A stretch of 64,000 bases of DNA from Hydractinia symbiolongicarpus (Eukaryota > Cnidaria > Hydrozoa > Anthoathecata > Hydractiniidae), in the NCBI RefSeq assembly GCF_029227915.1, contig NC_079881.1:28063501-28127500 (forward strand), read 5' to 3'. Below the pieces are notes generated by a model. It saw only the letters and a list, made by a program, of their open reading frames with translations. It had not been told where the DNA came from and ran no database searches. Made by a program: the position numbers and the translations under genes. Below are positions 49,207 through 60,760 of this stretch, piece by piece. The number at the start of each line of letters is the position of its first letter. Within the stretch, counting starts at the first letter, position 1.

Positions 49207-50835
49207 TACAAAGAAAGTACCCTGTGAGTAAACTTATTTTCAGAACGATTTTTTAATTTATTTTTTCAACACTAAAACGCATGAGACTTGTAGTTTTCAA
49301 AAATGTTTTCATTTTTGATGAGACACTTAATGAAAGAGGTTTACTCGCCGGCAAACGAAAACCCGAGATTTTCCGTAAATCCCGGGCTTGGCCCGTATAG
49401 TCAAAAGTATACAAAGATAGTACCCAGGGAGTAAACTCATTTCCAGAACGATTTTTTAAATTATTTTTTCACCACTAAAACGCATAAGACTTGTAGTTTT
49501 TAAAAATGTTTTCATTTTTGATGAGACGCTGAATAAAAGAAGTTTAATCGTCGGCAAACGAAAACCTGCGATTTCCCGTAAATCCTGGAATCGGCCCGTA
49601 TAGTCAAAAGTATACAAAGAAAGTACCCAGGGTGTAAACTCATTTCCCGAACGATTTTTTAAATTATTATTTTACCACTAAAGCCCATGAGACTTGTAGT
49701 ATTTAAAAATATTTTCATTTTTGATGAGACGCTGAATAAAAGAAGTTTAATCGCCGGCAAACGAAAACCTGCGACTTTCCGTAAATCCCGGACTCAGCCC
49801 GTATAGTCAAAAGTATACAAAGAAAGTACCCAGGGAGTAAACTCATTTCCCGAACGATTTTTTTAAATTATTTTTTCACCACTAAAACGCATGAGACTTG
49901 TAGTTTTCAAAAATGTTTTCATTTTTGATGAGACGCTGAATAAAAGAAGTTTAATCGCCGGCAAACGAAAACCTGCGATTTCCCGTACATCCCGGACTCG
50001 GCCCGTATAGTCAAAAGTATACAAAGAAAGTACCCTGTGAGTAAACTTATTTTCAGAACGATTTTTTAATTTATTTTTTCAACACTAAAACGCATGAGAC
50101 TTGTAGTTTTCAAAAATGTTTTCATTTTTGATGAGACACTTAATGAAAGAGGTTTACTCGCCGGCAAACGAAAACCCGAGATTTTCCGTAAATCCCGGGC
50201 TTGGCCCGTATAGTCAAAAGTATACAAAGATAGTACCCAGGGAGTAAACTCATTTCCAGAACGATTTTTTAAATTATTTTTTCACCACTAAAACGCATAA
50301 GACTTGTAGTTTTTAAAAATGTTTTCATTTTTGATGAGACGCTGAATAAAAGAAGTTTAATCGTCGGCAAACGAAAACCTGCGATTTCCCGTAAATCCTG
50401 GAATCGGCCCGTATAGTCAAAAGTATACAAAGAAAGTACCCAGGGTGTAAACTCATTTCCCGAACGATTTTTTAAATTATTATTTTACCACTAAAGCCCA
50501 TGAGACTTGTAGTATTTAAAAATATTTTCATTTTTGATGAGACGCTGAATAAAAGAAGTTTAATCGCCGGCAAACGAAAACCTGCGACTTTCCGTAAATC
50601 CCGGACTCAGCCCGTATAGTCAAAAGTATACAAAGAAAGTACCCAGGGAGTAAACTCATTTCCCGAACGATTTTTTAAATTATTTTTTCACCACTAAAAC
50701 GCATGAGACTTGTAGTTTTCAAAAATGTTTTCATTTTTGATGAGACGCTGAATAAAAGAAGTTTAATCGCCGGCAAACGAAAACCTGCGATTTCCCGTAC
50801 ATCCCGGACTCGGCCCGTATAGTCAAAAGTATACA
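49207..50835. repeat. 4-monomer tandem duplication (813 bp)
   Basis: Copy 1 is about 49,207-50,019 and copy 2 about 50,020-50,835. Markers AACTTATTTTCAG (49,231 and 50,044), GTTTACTCGCC, CCCGAGATTTTCCG, CGTCGGC (49,550 and 50,363), ATTATTTTACCACT and CCGTACATCCC are shared. Copy 1 has one extra T in the run at about 49,854-49,864. This is the shortest clear multi-unit duplication in the window. Confidence 0.88.
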
Positions 50836-53260
50836 AAGAAAGTACCCGGGGTGTAAACTCATTTCCCGAACGATTTTTTAAATAATTATTTCAGCACTAA
50901 AGCCCATGAGACTTGTAGTTTTTAAAAATGTTTTCATTTTTGATGAGACGCTGAATAAAAGTAGTTTAATTGCCGGCAAACGAAAACCCGCGACTTCCCG
51001 TAAATCCGGACTCGGCCCGTATAGTCAAAAGTATACAAAGAAAGTACCCAGGGAGTAAACTCATTTCCCGAACGATTTTTTAAATTAATTTTCACCACTA
51101 AAACGCATGAGACTTGTAGTTTTCATAAATGTTTTCATTTTTGATGAGACGCTTAATGAAAGTTGTTTAATCGCCGGCAAACGAAAACCCGCGATTTCCC
51201 GTAAATCCCGGGCTTGGCCCGTATAGTCGAATGTATACAAAGAAAGTACCCTGTGAGTAAACTCATTTCCAAAACGATTTTTTCAATTATCTTTTCACCA
51301 CTAAAACGCATGAGACTTGCAGTTTTCAAAAATGTTTTCATTTTTGATGAGACGCTTAATAAAAGAGGTTTAATCGCCGGCAAACGAAATCCCGCGATTT
51401 CCCGTAAATCCCGGGCTTGGCCCGTATAGTCGAATGTATACAAAGAAAGTACCCAGGGAGTAAAATCATTTCCCGAACGATTTTTTAAATTTTTTTTTCA
51501 CCACTAAAACGCATGAGACTTGTAGTTTTCAAAAATGTTTTCATTTTTGATGAGACGCTTAATGAAAGAGGTTTAATCGCCGGCAAACCAAAACCCGCGA
51601 TTTCCCGTAAACCCCGGGCTTGGCCCGTATAGTCAAATGTATACAAAGAAAGTACCCAGGGAGTAAACTCATTTCCCGAACGATTTTTTAAATTTTTTTT
51701 TCACCACTAAAACGCATAAGACTTGTAGTTTTCAAAAATGTTTTCATTTTTGATGATACGCTTAATGAAAGAGGTTTAATCGCCGGCAAACGAAAACCCG
51801 CGATTTCCCGTAATTCCCGGGCTTGGCCCGTATAGTCGAATGTATACAAAGAAAGTACCCTGTGAGTAAACTCATTTCCAGAACGATTTTTTAAATTATT
51901 TTTTCACCACTAAAACGCATAAGACTTGTAGTTTTCAAAAATGTTTTCATTTCTGATGAGACGCTGAATAAAAGAAGTTTAATCGCCGGCAAACGAAAAC
52001 CCGAGATTTCCGTAAATCCCGGGATTAGCCCGTATAATCAAAAGTATACAAAGAAAGTACCCGGGGTGTAAACTCATTTCCCGAACGATTTTTTAAATAA
52101 TTATTTCAGCACTAAAGCCCATGAGACTTGTAGTTTTTAAAAATGTTTTCATTTTTGATGAGACGCTGAATAAAAGTAGTTTAATTGCCGGCAAACGAAA
52201 ACCCGCGACTTCCCGTAAATCCGGACTCGGCCCGTATAGTCAAAAGTATACAAAGAAAGTACTCAGGGAGTAAACTCATTTCCCGAACGATTTTTTAAAT
52301 TAATTTTCACCACTAAAACGCATGAGACTTGTAGTTTTCATAAATGTTTTCATTTTTGATGAGACGCTTAATGAAAGTTGTTTAATCGCCGGCAAACGAA
52401 AACCCGCGATTTCCCGTAAATCCCGGGCTTGGCCCGTATAGTCGAATGTATACAAAGAAAGTACCCTGTGAGTAAACTCATTTCCAAAACGATTTTTTCA
52501 ATTATCTTTTCACCACTAAAACGCATGAGACTTGCAGTTTTCAAAAATGTTTTCATTTTTGATGAGACGCTTAATAAAAGAGGTTTAATCGCCGGCAAAC
52601 GAAATCCCGCGATTTCCCGTAAATCCCGGGCTTGGCCCGTATAGTCGAATGTATACAAAGAAAGTACCCAGGGAGTAAAATCATTTCCCGAACGATTTTT
52701 TAAATTTTTTTTTCACCACTAAAACGCATGAGACTTGTAGTTTTCAAAAATGTTTTCATTTTTGATGAGACGCTTAATGAAAGAGGTTTAATCGCCGGCA
52801 AACCAAAACCCGCGATTTCCCGTAAACCCCGGGCTTGGCCCGTATAGTCAAATGTATACAAAGAAAGTACCCAGGGAGTAAACTCATTTCCCGAACGATT
52901 TTTTAAATTTTTTTTTCACCACTAAAACGCATAAGACTTGTAGTTTTCAAAAATGTTTTCATTTTTGATGATACGCTTAATGAAAGAGGTTTAATCGCCG
53001 GCAAACGAAAACCCGCGATTTCCCGTAATTCCCGGGCTTGGCCCGTATAGTCGAATGTATACAAAGAAAGTACCCTGTGAGTAAACTCATTTCCAGAACG
53101 ATTTTTTAAATTATTTTTTCACCACTAAAACGCATAAGACTTGTAGTTTTCAAAAATGTTTTCATTTCTGATGAGACGCTGAATAAAAGAAGTTTAATCG
53201 CCGGCAAACGAAAACCCGAGATTTCCGTAAATCCCGGGCTTAGCCCGTATAATCAAAAGT
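50825..53260. repeat. 6-monomer tandem duplication (1,215 bp)
   Basis: Copy 1 is about 50,825-52,039 and copy 2 about 52,040-53,260. Shared private marks are AAATAATTATTTCAGC, AAAAGTAGTTTAATTG, the shortened GTAAATCCGGACTC, CATAAATG, ACTTGCAG, ACGAAATCCCGCG, GGCAAACCAAAACC, GTAATTCCCGGG and CATTTCTGATGAG. Differences are very few, for example TACTCAGGG at about 52,260 and GGGATTAGCCC near 52,021 against GGGCTTAGCCC. The related segment at 61.5-62.8 kb holds only one copy. Confidence 0.9.
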
Positions 53261-55194
53261 ATACAAAGATAGTACCCAGGGAGTAAACTCATTTCCCGAA
53301 CGATTTTTCGATTTATTTTTTCAACACTAAAACGCATGAGTCTTGTAGTTTTCAAAAATGTTTTCATTTTTGATGAGATGCTGAATAAAAGAAGTTTAAT
53401 CGCCGGCAAATGAAAACCTGCGATTTCTCGTAAATCCCGGACTCGGCCCGTATAGTCAAAAGTATACAAAGAAAGTACCCAGGGAGTAAACTAATTTCCC
53501 TAACGAATTTTTAAATTATTATTTCACCACTAAAGCCCATGAGACTTGTAGTTTTTAAAAATGTTTTCATTTTTGATGAGACGCTGAATAAAAGAAGTTT
53601 AATCGCCGGCAAACGAAAACCAGCGATTTCCCGTAAATCCCGGACTCGGCCCGTATAGTCAAAAGTATACAAAGAAAGTACCCAGGGAGTAAACTCATTT
53701 CTCGAACGATTTTTTAAATTATTTTTTCACCACTAAAACGCATGAGACTTGTAGTTTTCAGAAATGTTTTCATTTTTGATGAGACGCTTAATGAAAGTGG
53801 TTTAATCGCCGGCAAACGAAAACCCGCGATTTCTCGTAAATCCCGGGCTTGGCCCGTATAGTCGAATGTATACAAAGAAAGTACCCTGTGAGTAAACTCA
53901 TTTCCAAAACGATTTTTTAAAATATCTTTTCACCATTAAAACGCATGAGACTTGTAGTTTTCAAAAATGTTTTCATTTTTGATGAGACGCTGAATAAAAG
54001 AAGTTTAATCGCCGGCACACGAAAACCCGCCATTTCCCGTAAACCCCGGACTCGGTCCGTATAATCAAAAGTATACAAAGAAAGTACCCAGGGAGTAAAC
54101 TCATTTCCCGAACGATTTTTTAAATTATTTTTTCACCACTAAAGCCCATGAGACTTTTAGTTTTTAAAAATGTTTTCATTTTTGATGAGACGCTGAATAA
54201 AAGAAGTTTAATCACCGGCTAACGAAAACCCGCCACTTCCGTAAATCCCGGACTCGGCCCGTATAGTCAAAAGTATACAAAGAAAGTACCCAGGGAGTAA
54301 ACTCATTTCTTGAACGATTTTTTAAATTATCTTTTCAGCACTAAAACGCATGAGACTGGTAGTTTTCAAAAATGTTTCCATTTTTGATGAGACGATGAAT
54401 AAAAGAAGTTTAATCGCCGGCACACGAAAACACGACATTTCCCGTAAACCCCGGACTCGGTCCGTATAATCAAAAGTATACAAAGAAAGTGCCCAGGGAG
54501 TAAACTCATTTCCCGAACGATTTTTTAAATTATTTTTTCACCACTAAAACGCATGAGACTTGTAGTTTTTAAAAATGTTTTCATTTTTGATGAGACACTG
54601 AATGAAAGAAGTTTAATCGCCGCCAAACGAAAACCCGCGACTTCACGTAAATCCCGGACTCGGCCCGTATAGTCAAAAGTATACAAAGAAAGTACCCAGG
54701 GAGTAAACTCATTTCCCGAACGATTTTTAAATTTATTTTTTCACCACTAAAACGCATGAGACTTGAAGTTTTCAAAAATGTTTTCATTTTTGATGAGACG
54801 CTGAATAAAAGAAGTTTAATCGCCGGCAAACGAAAACCTGCGATTTCCCGTAAATCCCGGACTCGGCCCGTATAATCAAAAGTATACAAAGAAAGTACCC
54901 AGGGAGTAAACTCATTTTCCGAACGATTTTTTAAATTATTATTTCACCACTAAAGCCCATGAGACTTGTAGTTTTTAAAAATGTTTTCATTTTTGATAAG
55001 ACGCTGAATAAAAGAAGTTTATACGCCGGCAAACGAAAACCCGCGATTCCCGTAAATCCCGGACTCGGCCCGTATAGTCAAAAGTATACAAAGAAAGTAC
55101 CCAGGGAGTAAACTCATTTCCCGAACGATTTTTTAAAATATTTTTTCACCACTAAAACGCATGAGACTTGTAGTTTTCAAAAATGTTTTCATTT

Positions 55195-55386
55195 TTGATG
55201 AGACGCTGAATAAAAGAAGTTTAATCGCCGGCAAACGAAAACCTGCGATTTCCCGTAAATCCCGGACTCGGCCAGTATAGTAAAGAATGTACCCGGGATG
55301 TAAACTCATTTCCCGAACGATTTTTTAAATTATTATTTCACCACTAAAACCCATGAGACTTATAGTTTTTAAAAATGTTTTCATTT
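55195..55386 (+). repeat. 192-bp monomer with 11-bp deletion, copy 1
   Basis: GTATAGT is joined directly to AAAGAATGTACCC, removing the 11 bp that contain the GTATAC palindrome present in nearly all other units. A nearby A-to-T change gives GAATGTACC. The flanking CGGCCAGTATAG is also unusual. The junction lies between 55,281 and 55,282. Confidence 0.9.
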
Positions 55387-58300
55387 TTGATGAGACGCGA
55401 ATAAAAGAAGTTTAATCGTCGGCAAACGAAAACCTGCGATTTCCCGTAAATCCTGGAATCGGCCCGTATAGTCAAAAGTATACAAAGAAAGTACCCAGGG
55501 TATAAACTCATTTCCCGAACGATTTTTTAAATTATTATTTCACCACTAAAGCCCATGAGACTTGTAGTATTTAAAAATATTTTCATTTTTGATGAGACGC
55601 TGAATAAAAGAAGTTTAATCGCCGGCAAACGAAAACCCGCGACTTCCCGTAAATCCCGGACTCGGCCCGTATAGTCAAAAGTATACAAAGAAAGTACCCA
55701 GGGAGTAAACTCATTTCCTGAACGATTTTTTAAATTTTTTTTCACCACTAAAACGCATGAGACTTGTAGTTTTCAAAAATCGTTTCATTTTTGATGATAC
55801 GCTTAATGAAAGAGGTTTAATCGCCGGCAAACGAAAACCCGCGATTTCCCGTAATTCCCGGGCTTGGCCCGTATAGTCGAATGTATACAAAGAAAGTACC
55901 CTGTGAGTAAACTCATTTCCAGAACGATTTTTTAAATTATTTTTTCACCACTAAAACGCATAAGACTTGTAGTTTTCAAAAATGTTTTCATTTCTGATGA
56001 GACGCTGAATAAAAGAAGTTTAATCGCCGGCAAACGAAAACCCGAGATTTCCGTAAATCCCGGGCTTAGCCCGTATAATCAAAAGTATACAAAGAAAGTA
56101 CCCGGGGTGTAAACTCATTTCCCGAACGATTTTTTAAATAATTATTTCAGCACTAAAGCCCATGAGACTTGTAGTTTTTAAAAATGTTTTCATTTTTGAT
56201 GAGACGCTGAATAAAAGTAGTTTAATTGCCGGCAAACGAAAACCCGCGACTTCCCGTAAATCCGGACTCGGCCCGTATAGTCAAAAGTATACAAAGAAAG
56301 TACCCAGGGAGTAAACTCATTTCCCGAACGATTTTTTAAATTAATTTTCACCACTAAAACGCATGAGACTTGTAGTTTTCATAAATGTTTTCATTTTTGA
56401 TGAGACGCTTAATGAAAGTTGTTTAATCGCCGGCAAACGAAAACCCGCGATTTCCCGTAAATCCCGGGCTTGGCCCGTATAGTCGAATGTATACAAAGAA
56501 AGTACCCTGTGAGTAAACTCATTTCCAAAACGATTTTTTCAATTATCTTTTCACCACTAAAACGCATGAGACTTGCAGTTTTCAAAAATGTTTTCATTTT
56601 TGATGAGACGCTTAATAAAAGAGGTTTAATCGCCGGCAAACGAAATCCCGCGATTTCCCGTAAATCCCGGGCTTGGCCCGTATAGTCGAATGTATACAAA
56701 GAAAGTACCCAGGGAGTAAAATCATTTCCCGAACGATTTTTTAAATTTTTTTTTCACCACTAAAACGCATGAGACTTGTAGTTTTCAAAAATGTTTTCAT
56801 TTTTGATGAGACGCTTAATGAAAGAGGTTTAATCGCCGGCAAACCAAAACCCGCGATTTCCCGTAAACCCCGGGCTTGGCCCGTATAGTCAAATGTATAC
56901 AAAGAAAGTACCCAGGGAGTAAACTCATTTCCCGAACGATTTTTTAAATTTTTTTTTCACCACTAAAACGCATAAGACTTGTAGTTTTCAAAAATGTTTT
57001 CATTTTTGATGATACGCTTAATGAAAGAGGTTTAATCGCCGGCAAACGAAAACCCGCAATTTCCCGTAATTCCCGGGCTTGGCCCGTATAGTCGAATGTA
57101 TACAAAGAAAGTACCATGTGAGTAAACTCATTTCCAGAACGATTTTTTAAATTATTTTTTCACCACTAAAACGCATAAGACTTGTAGTTTTCAAAAATGT
57201 TTTCATTTCTGATGAGACGCTGAATAAAAGAAGTTTAATCACCGGCAAACGAAAACCCGAGATTTCCGTAAATCCCGGGCTTAGCCCGTATAATCAAAAG
57301 TATACAAAGATAGTACCCAGGGAGTAAACTCATTTCCCGAACGATTTTTCGATTTATTTTTTCAACACTAAAACGCATGAGTCTTGTAGTTTTCAAAAAT
57401 GTTTTCATTTTTGATGAGATGCTGAATAAAAGAAGTTTAATCGCCGGCAAATGAAAACCTGCGATTTCTCGTAAATCCCGGACTCGGCCCGTATAGTCAA
57501 AAGTATACAAAGAAAGTACCCAGGGAGTAAACTAATTTTCCTAACGAATTTTTAAATTATTATTTCACCACTAAAGCCCATGAGACTTGTAGTTTTTAAA
57601 AATGTTTTCATTTTTGATGAGACGCTGAATAAAAGAAGTTTAATCGCCGGCAAACGAAAACCAGCGATTTCCCGTAAATCCCGGACTCGGCCCGTATAGT
57701 CAAAAGTATACAAAGAAAGTACCCAGGGAGTAAACTCATTTCTCGAACGATTTTTTAAATTATTTTTTCACCACTAAAACGCATGAGACTTGTAGTTTTC
57801 AGAAATGTTTTCATTTTTGATGAGACGCTTAATGAAAGTGGTTTAATCGCCGGCAAACGAAAACCCGCGATTTCTCGTAAATCCCGGACTTGGCCCGTAT
57901 AGTCGAATGTATACAAAGAAAGTACCCTGTGAGTAAACTCATTTCCAAAACGATTTTTTAAAATATCTTTTCACCATTAAAACGCATGAGACTTGTAGTT
58001 TTCAAAAATGTTTTCATTTTTGATGAGACGCTGAATAAAAGAAGTTTAATCGCCGGCACACGAAAACCCGCCATTTCCCGTAAACCCCGGACTCGGTCCG
58101 TATAATCAAAAGTATACAAAGAAAGTACCCAGGGAGTAAACTCATTTCCCGAACGATTTTTTAAATTATTTTTTCACCACTAAAGCCCATGAGACTTTTA
58201 GTTTTTAAAAATGTTTTCATTTTTGATGAGACGCTGAATAAAAGAAGTTTAATCACCGGCTAACGAAAACCCGCCACTTCCGTAAATCCCGGACTCGGCC

Positions 58301-59235
58301 CGTATAGTCAAAAGTATACAAAGAAAGTACCCAGGGAGTAAACTCATTTCTTGAACGATTTTTTAAATTATCTTTTCAGCACTAAAACGCATGAGACTGG
58401 TAGTTTTCAAAAATGTTTCCATTTTTGATGAGACGCTGAATAAAAGAAGTTTAATCGCCGGCACACGAAAACACGACATTTCCCGTAAACCCCGGACTCG
58501 GTCCGTATAATCAAAAGTATACAAAGAAAGTGCCCAGGGAGTAAACTCATTTCCCGAACGATTTTTTAAATTATTTTTTCACCACTAAAACGCATGAGAC
58601 TTGTAGTTTTTAAAAATGTTTTCATTTTTGATGAGACACTGAATGAAAGAAGTTTAATCGCCGCCAAACGAAAACCCGCGACTTCACGTAAATCCCGGAC
58701 TCGGCCCGTATAGTCAAAAGTATACAAAGAAAGTACCCAGGGAGTAAACTCATTTCCCGAACGATTTTTAAATTTATTTTTTCACCACTAAAACGCATGA
58801 GACTTGAAGTTTTCAAAAATGTTTTCATTTTTGATGAGACGCTGAATAAAAGAAGTTTAATCGCCGGCAAACGAAAACCTGCGATTTCCCGTAAATCCCG
58901 GACTCGGCCCGTATAGTCAAAAGTATACAAAGAAAGTACCCAGGGAGTAAACTCATTTTCCGAACGATTTTTTAAATTATTATTTCACCACTAAAGCCCA
59001 TGAGACTTGTAGTTTTTAAAAATGTTTTCATTTTTGATAAGACGCTGAATAAAAGAAGTTTATACGCCGGCAAACGAAAACCCGCGATTCCCGTAAATCC
59101 CGGACTCGGCCCGTATAGTCAAAAGTATACAAAGAAAGTACCCAGGGAGTAAACTCATTTCCCGAACGATTTTTTAAAATATTTTTTCACCACTAAAACG
59201 CATGAGACTTGTAGTTTTCAGAAATGTTTTCATTT

Positions 59236-59427
59236 TTGATGAGACGCTGAATAAAAGAAGTTTAATCGCCGGCAAACGAAAACCTGCGATTTCCCGTAAA
59301 TCCCGGACTCGGCCCGTATAGTAAAGAATGTACCCGGGATGTAAACTCATTTCCCGAACGATTTTTTAAATTATTATTTCACCACTAAAACCCATGAGAC
59401 TTATAGTTTTTAAAAATGTTTTCATTT
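59236..59427 (+). repeat. 192-bp monomer with 11-bp deletion, copy 2
   Basis: Same deletion as in the unit at 55,195-55,386, displaced by exactly 4,041 bp; the junction lies between 59,322 and 59,323. It is the duplicate produced by the 20-monomer event. Here the preceding bases are the ordinary CGGCCCGTATAG, so the A in the first copy arose after duplication, or this one was corrected. Confidence 0.9.
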
Positions 59428-59439
59428 TTGATGAGACGC

Positions 59440-60760
59440 TGAATAAAAGAAGTTTATTCGCCGGCAAACGAAATCCCGCCATTTCCCGTAAACCACGGAC
59501 TCGGCCCGTATAGTCAAAAGTATACAAAGAAATTACCCAGGGAGTAAACTCATTTCCCAAACGATATTTTAAATTAATTTTCACCACTAAAACGCATGAG
59601 ACTTGTAGTTTTCAGAAATGTTTTCATTTTTGATGAGACGCTTAATGAAAGTTGTTTAATCGCCGGCAAACGAAAACCCGCGATTTCCCGTAAATCCCGG
59701 GCTTGGCCCGTATAGTCGAATGTATACAAAGAAAGTACCCTGTGAGTAAACTTATTTCCAGAACGATTTTTTAATTTATTTTTTCAACACTAAAACGCAT
59801 GAGACTTGTAGTTTTCAAAAATGTTTTCATTTCTGATGAGACACTTAATGAAAGAGGTTTAATCGCCGGCAAACGAAAACCCGAGATTTCCCGTAAATCC
59901 CGGGCTTGGCCCGTATAGTCAAAAGTATACAAAGATAGTACCCAGGGAGTAAACTCATTTCCAGAACGATTTTTTAAATTATTTTTTCACCACTAAAACG
60001 CATAAGACTGGTAGTTTTTAAAAATGTTTTCATTTTTGATGAGACGCTGAATAAAAGAAGTTTAATCGTCGGCAAACGAAAACCTGCGATTTCCCGTAAA
60101 TCCTGGAATCGGCCCGTATAGTCAAAAGTATACAAAGAAAGTACCCAGGGTATAAACTCATTTCCCGAACGATTTTTTAAATTATTATTTCACCACTAAA
60201 GCCCATGAGACTTGTAGTATTTAAAAATATTTTCATTTTTGATGAGACGCTGAATAAAAGAAGTTTAATCGCCGGCAAACGAAAACCCGCGACTTCCCGT
60301 AAATCCCGGACTCGGCCCGTATAGTCAAAAGTATACAAAGAAAGTACCCAGGGAGTAAACTCATTTCCTGAACGATTTTTTAAATTTTTTTTCACCACTA
60401 AAACGCATGAGACTTGTAGTTTTTAAAAATGTTTTCATTTTTGATGAGACGCTGACTAAAAGAAGTTTAATTGCCGGCAAACGAAAACCCGCGTCTTCCC
60501 GTAAATCCCGGACTCGGCCCGTATAGTCAAAAGTATACAAAGAAAGTACCCAGGGAGTAAACTCATTTCCCAAACGATATTTTAAATTAATTTTCACCAC
60601 TAAAACGCATGAGACTTGTAGTTTTCAGAAATGTTTTCATTTTTGATGAGACGCTTAATGAAAGTTGTTTAATCGCCGGCAAACGAAAACCCGCGATTTC
60701 CCGTAAATCCCGGGCTTGGCCCGTATAGTCGAATGTATACAAAGAAAGTACCCTGTGAGT
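59440..60760. repeat. Mosaic block resembling 46.5-48.3 kb
   Basis: This stretch rejoins the family seen before 50 kb. It shares the GCTGACTAAAAG unit with 47,301 (here about 60,451), the CGTCGGC and CCTGGAATCGG unit, TTTCCTGAACG and CTTATTTTCAG. About 60,055-60,400 also matches 55,405-55,750 (both have CCCAGGGTATAAACTC), at an offset of 4,652 bp. It appears to be the seam between the 20-monomer duplication and the block that copies 50 kb. Confidence 0.72.

Larger units (their letters stand above)
51744..59440. repeat. 20-monomer large duplication (4,041 bp)
   Basis: Copy 1 is about 51,744-55,784 and copy 2 about 55,785-59,440 (ending one and a half monomers short of a full period). GATACG lies at 51,755 and 55,796. 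Further shared marks are TTTTTCGATTTATT, GATGAGTCTTG-type change, CCAGCGATTTCCC, CACACGAAAACACGACATT, ACGCATGAGACTGG, GATGAGACACTGAATG, TTTATACGCCGG and the 11-bp deletion junction (55,281 and 59,322). Differences are rare single bases such as CGGCCAGTATAG against CGGCCCGTATAG next to the deletion. Confidence 0.9.

Noticed and set aside
51190-51225. GC-rich inverted repeat in B units read as a transcription terminator or a tRNA-like element
   Set aside because: The stem is only five pairs, it is not followed by a T run, and there is no gene upstream. No tRNA A or B box or cloverleaf could be matched.
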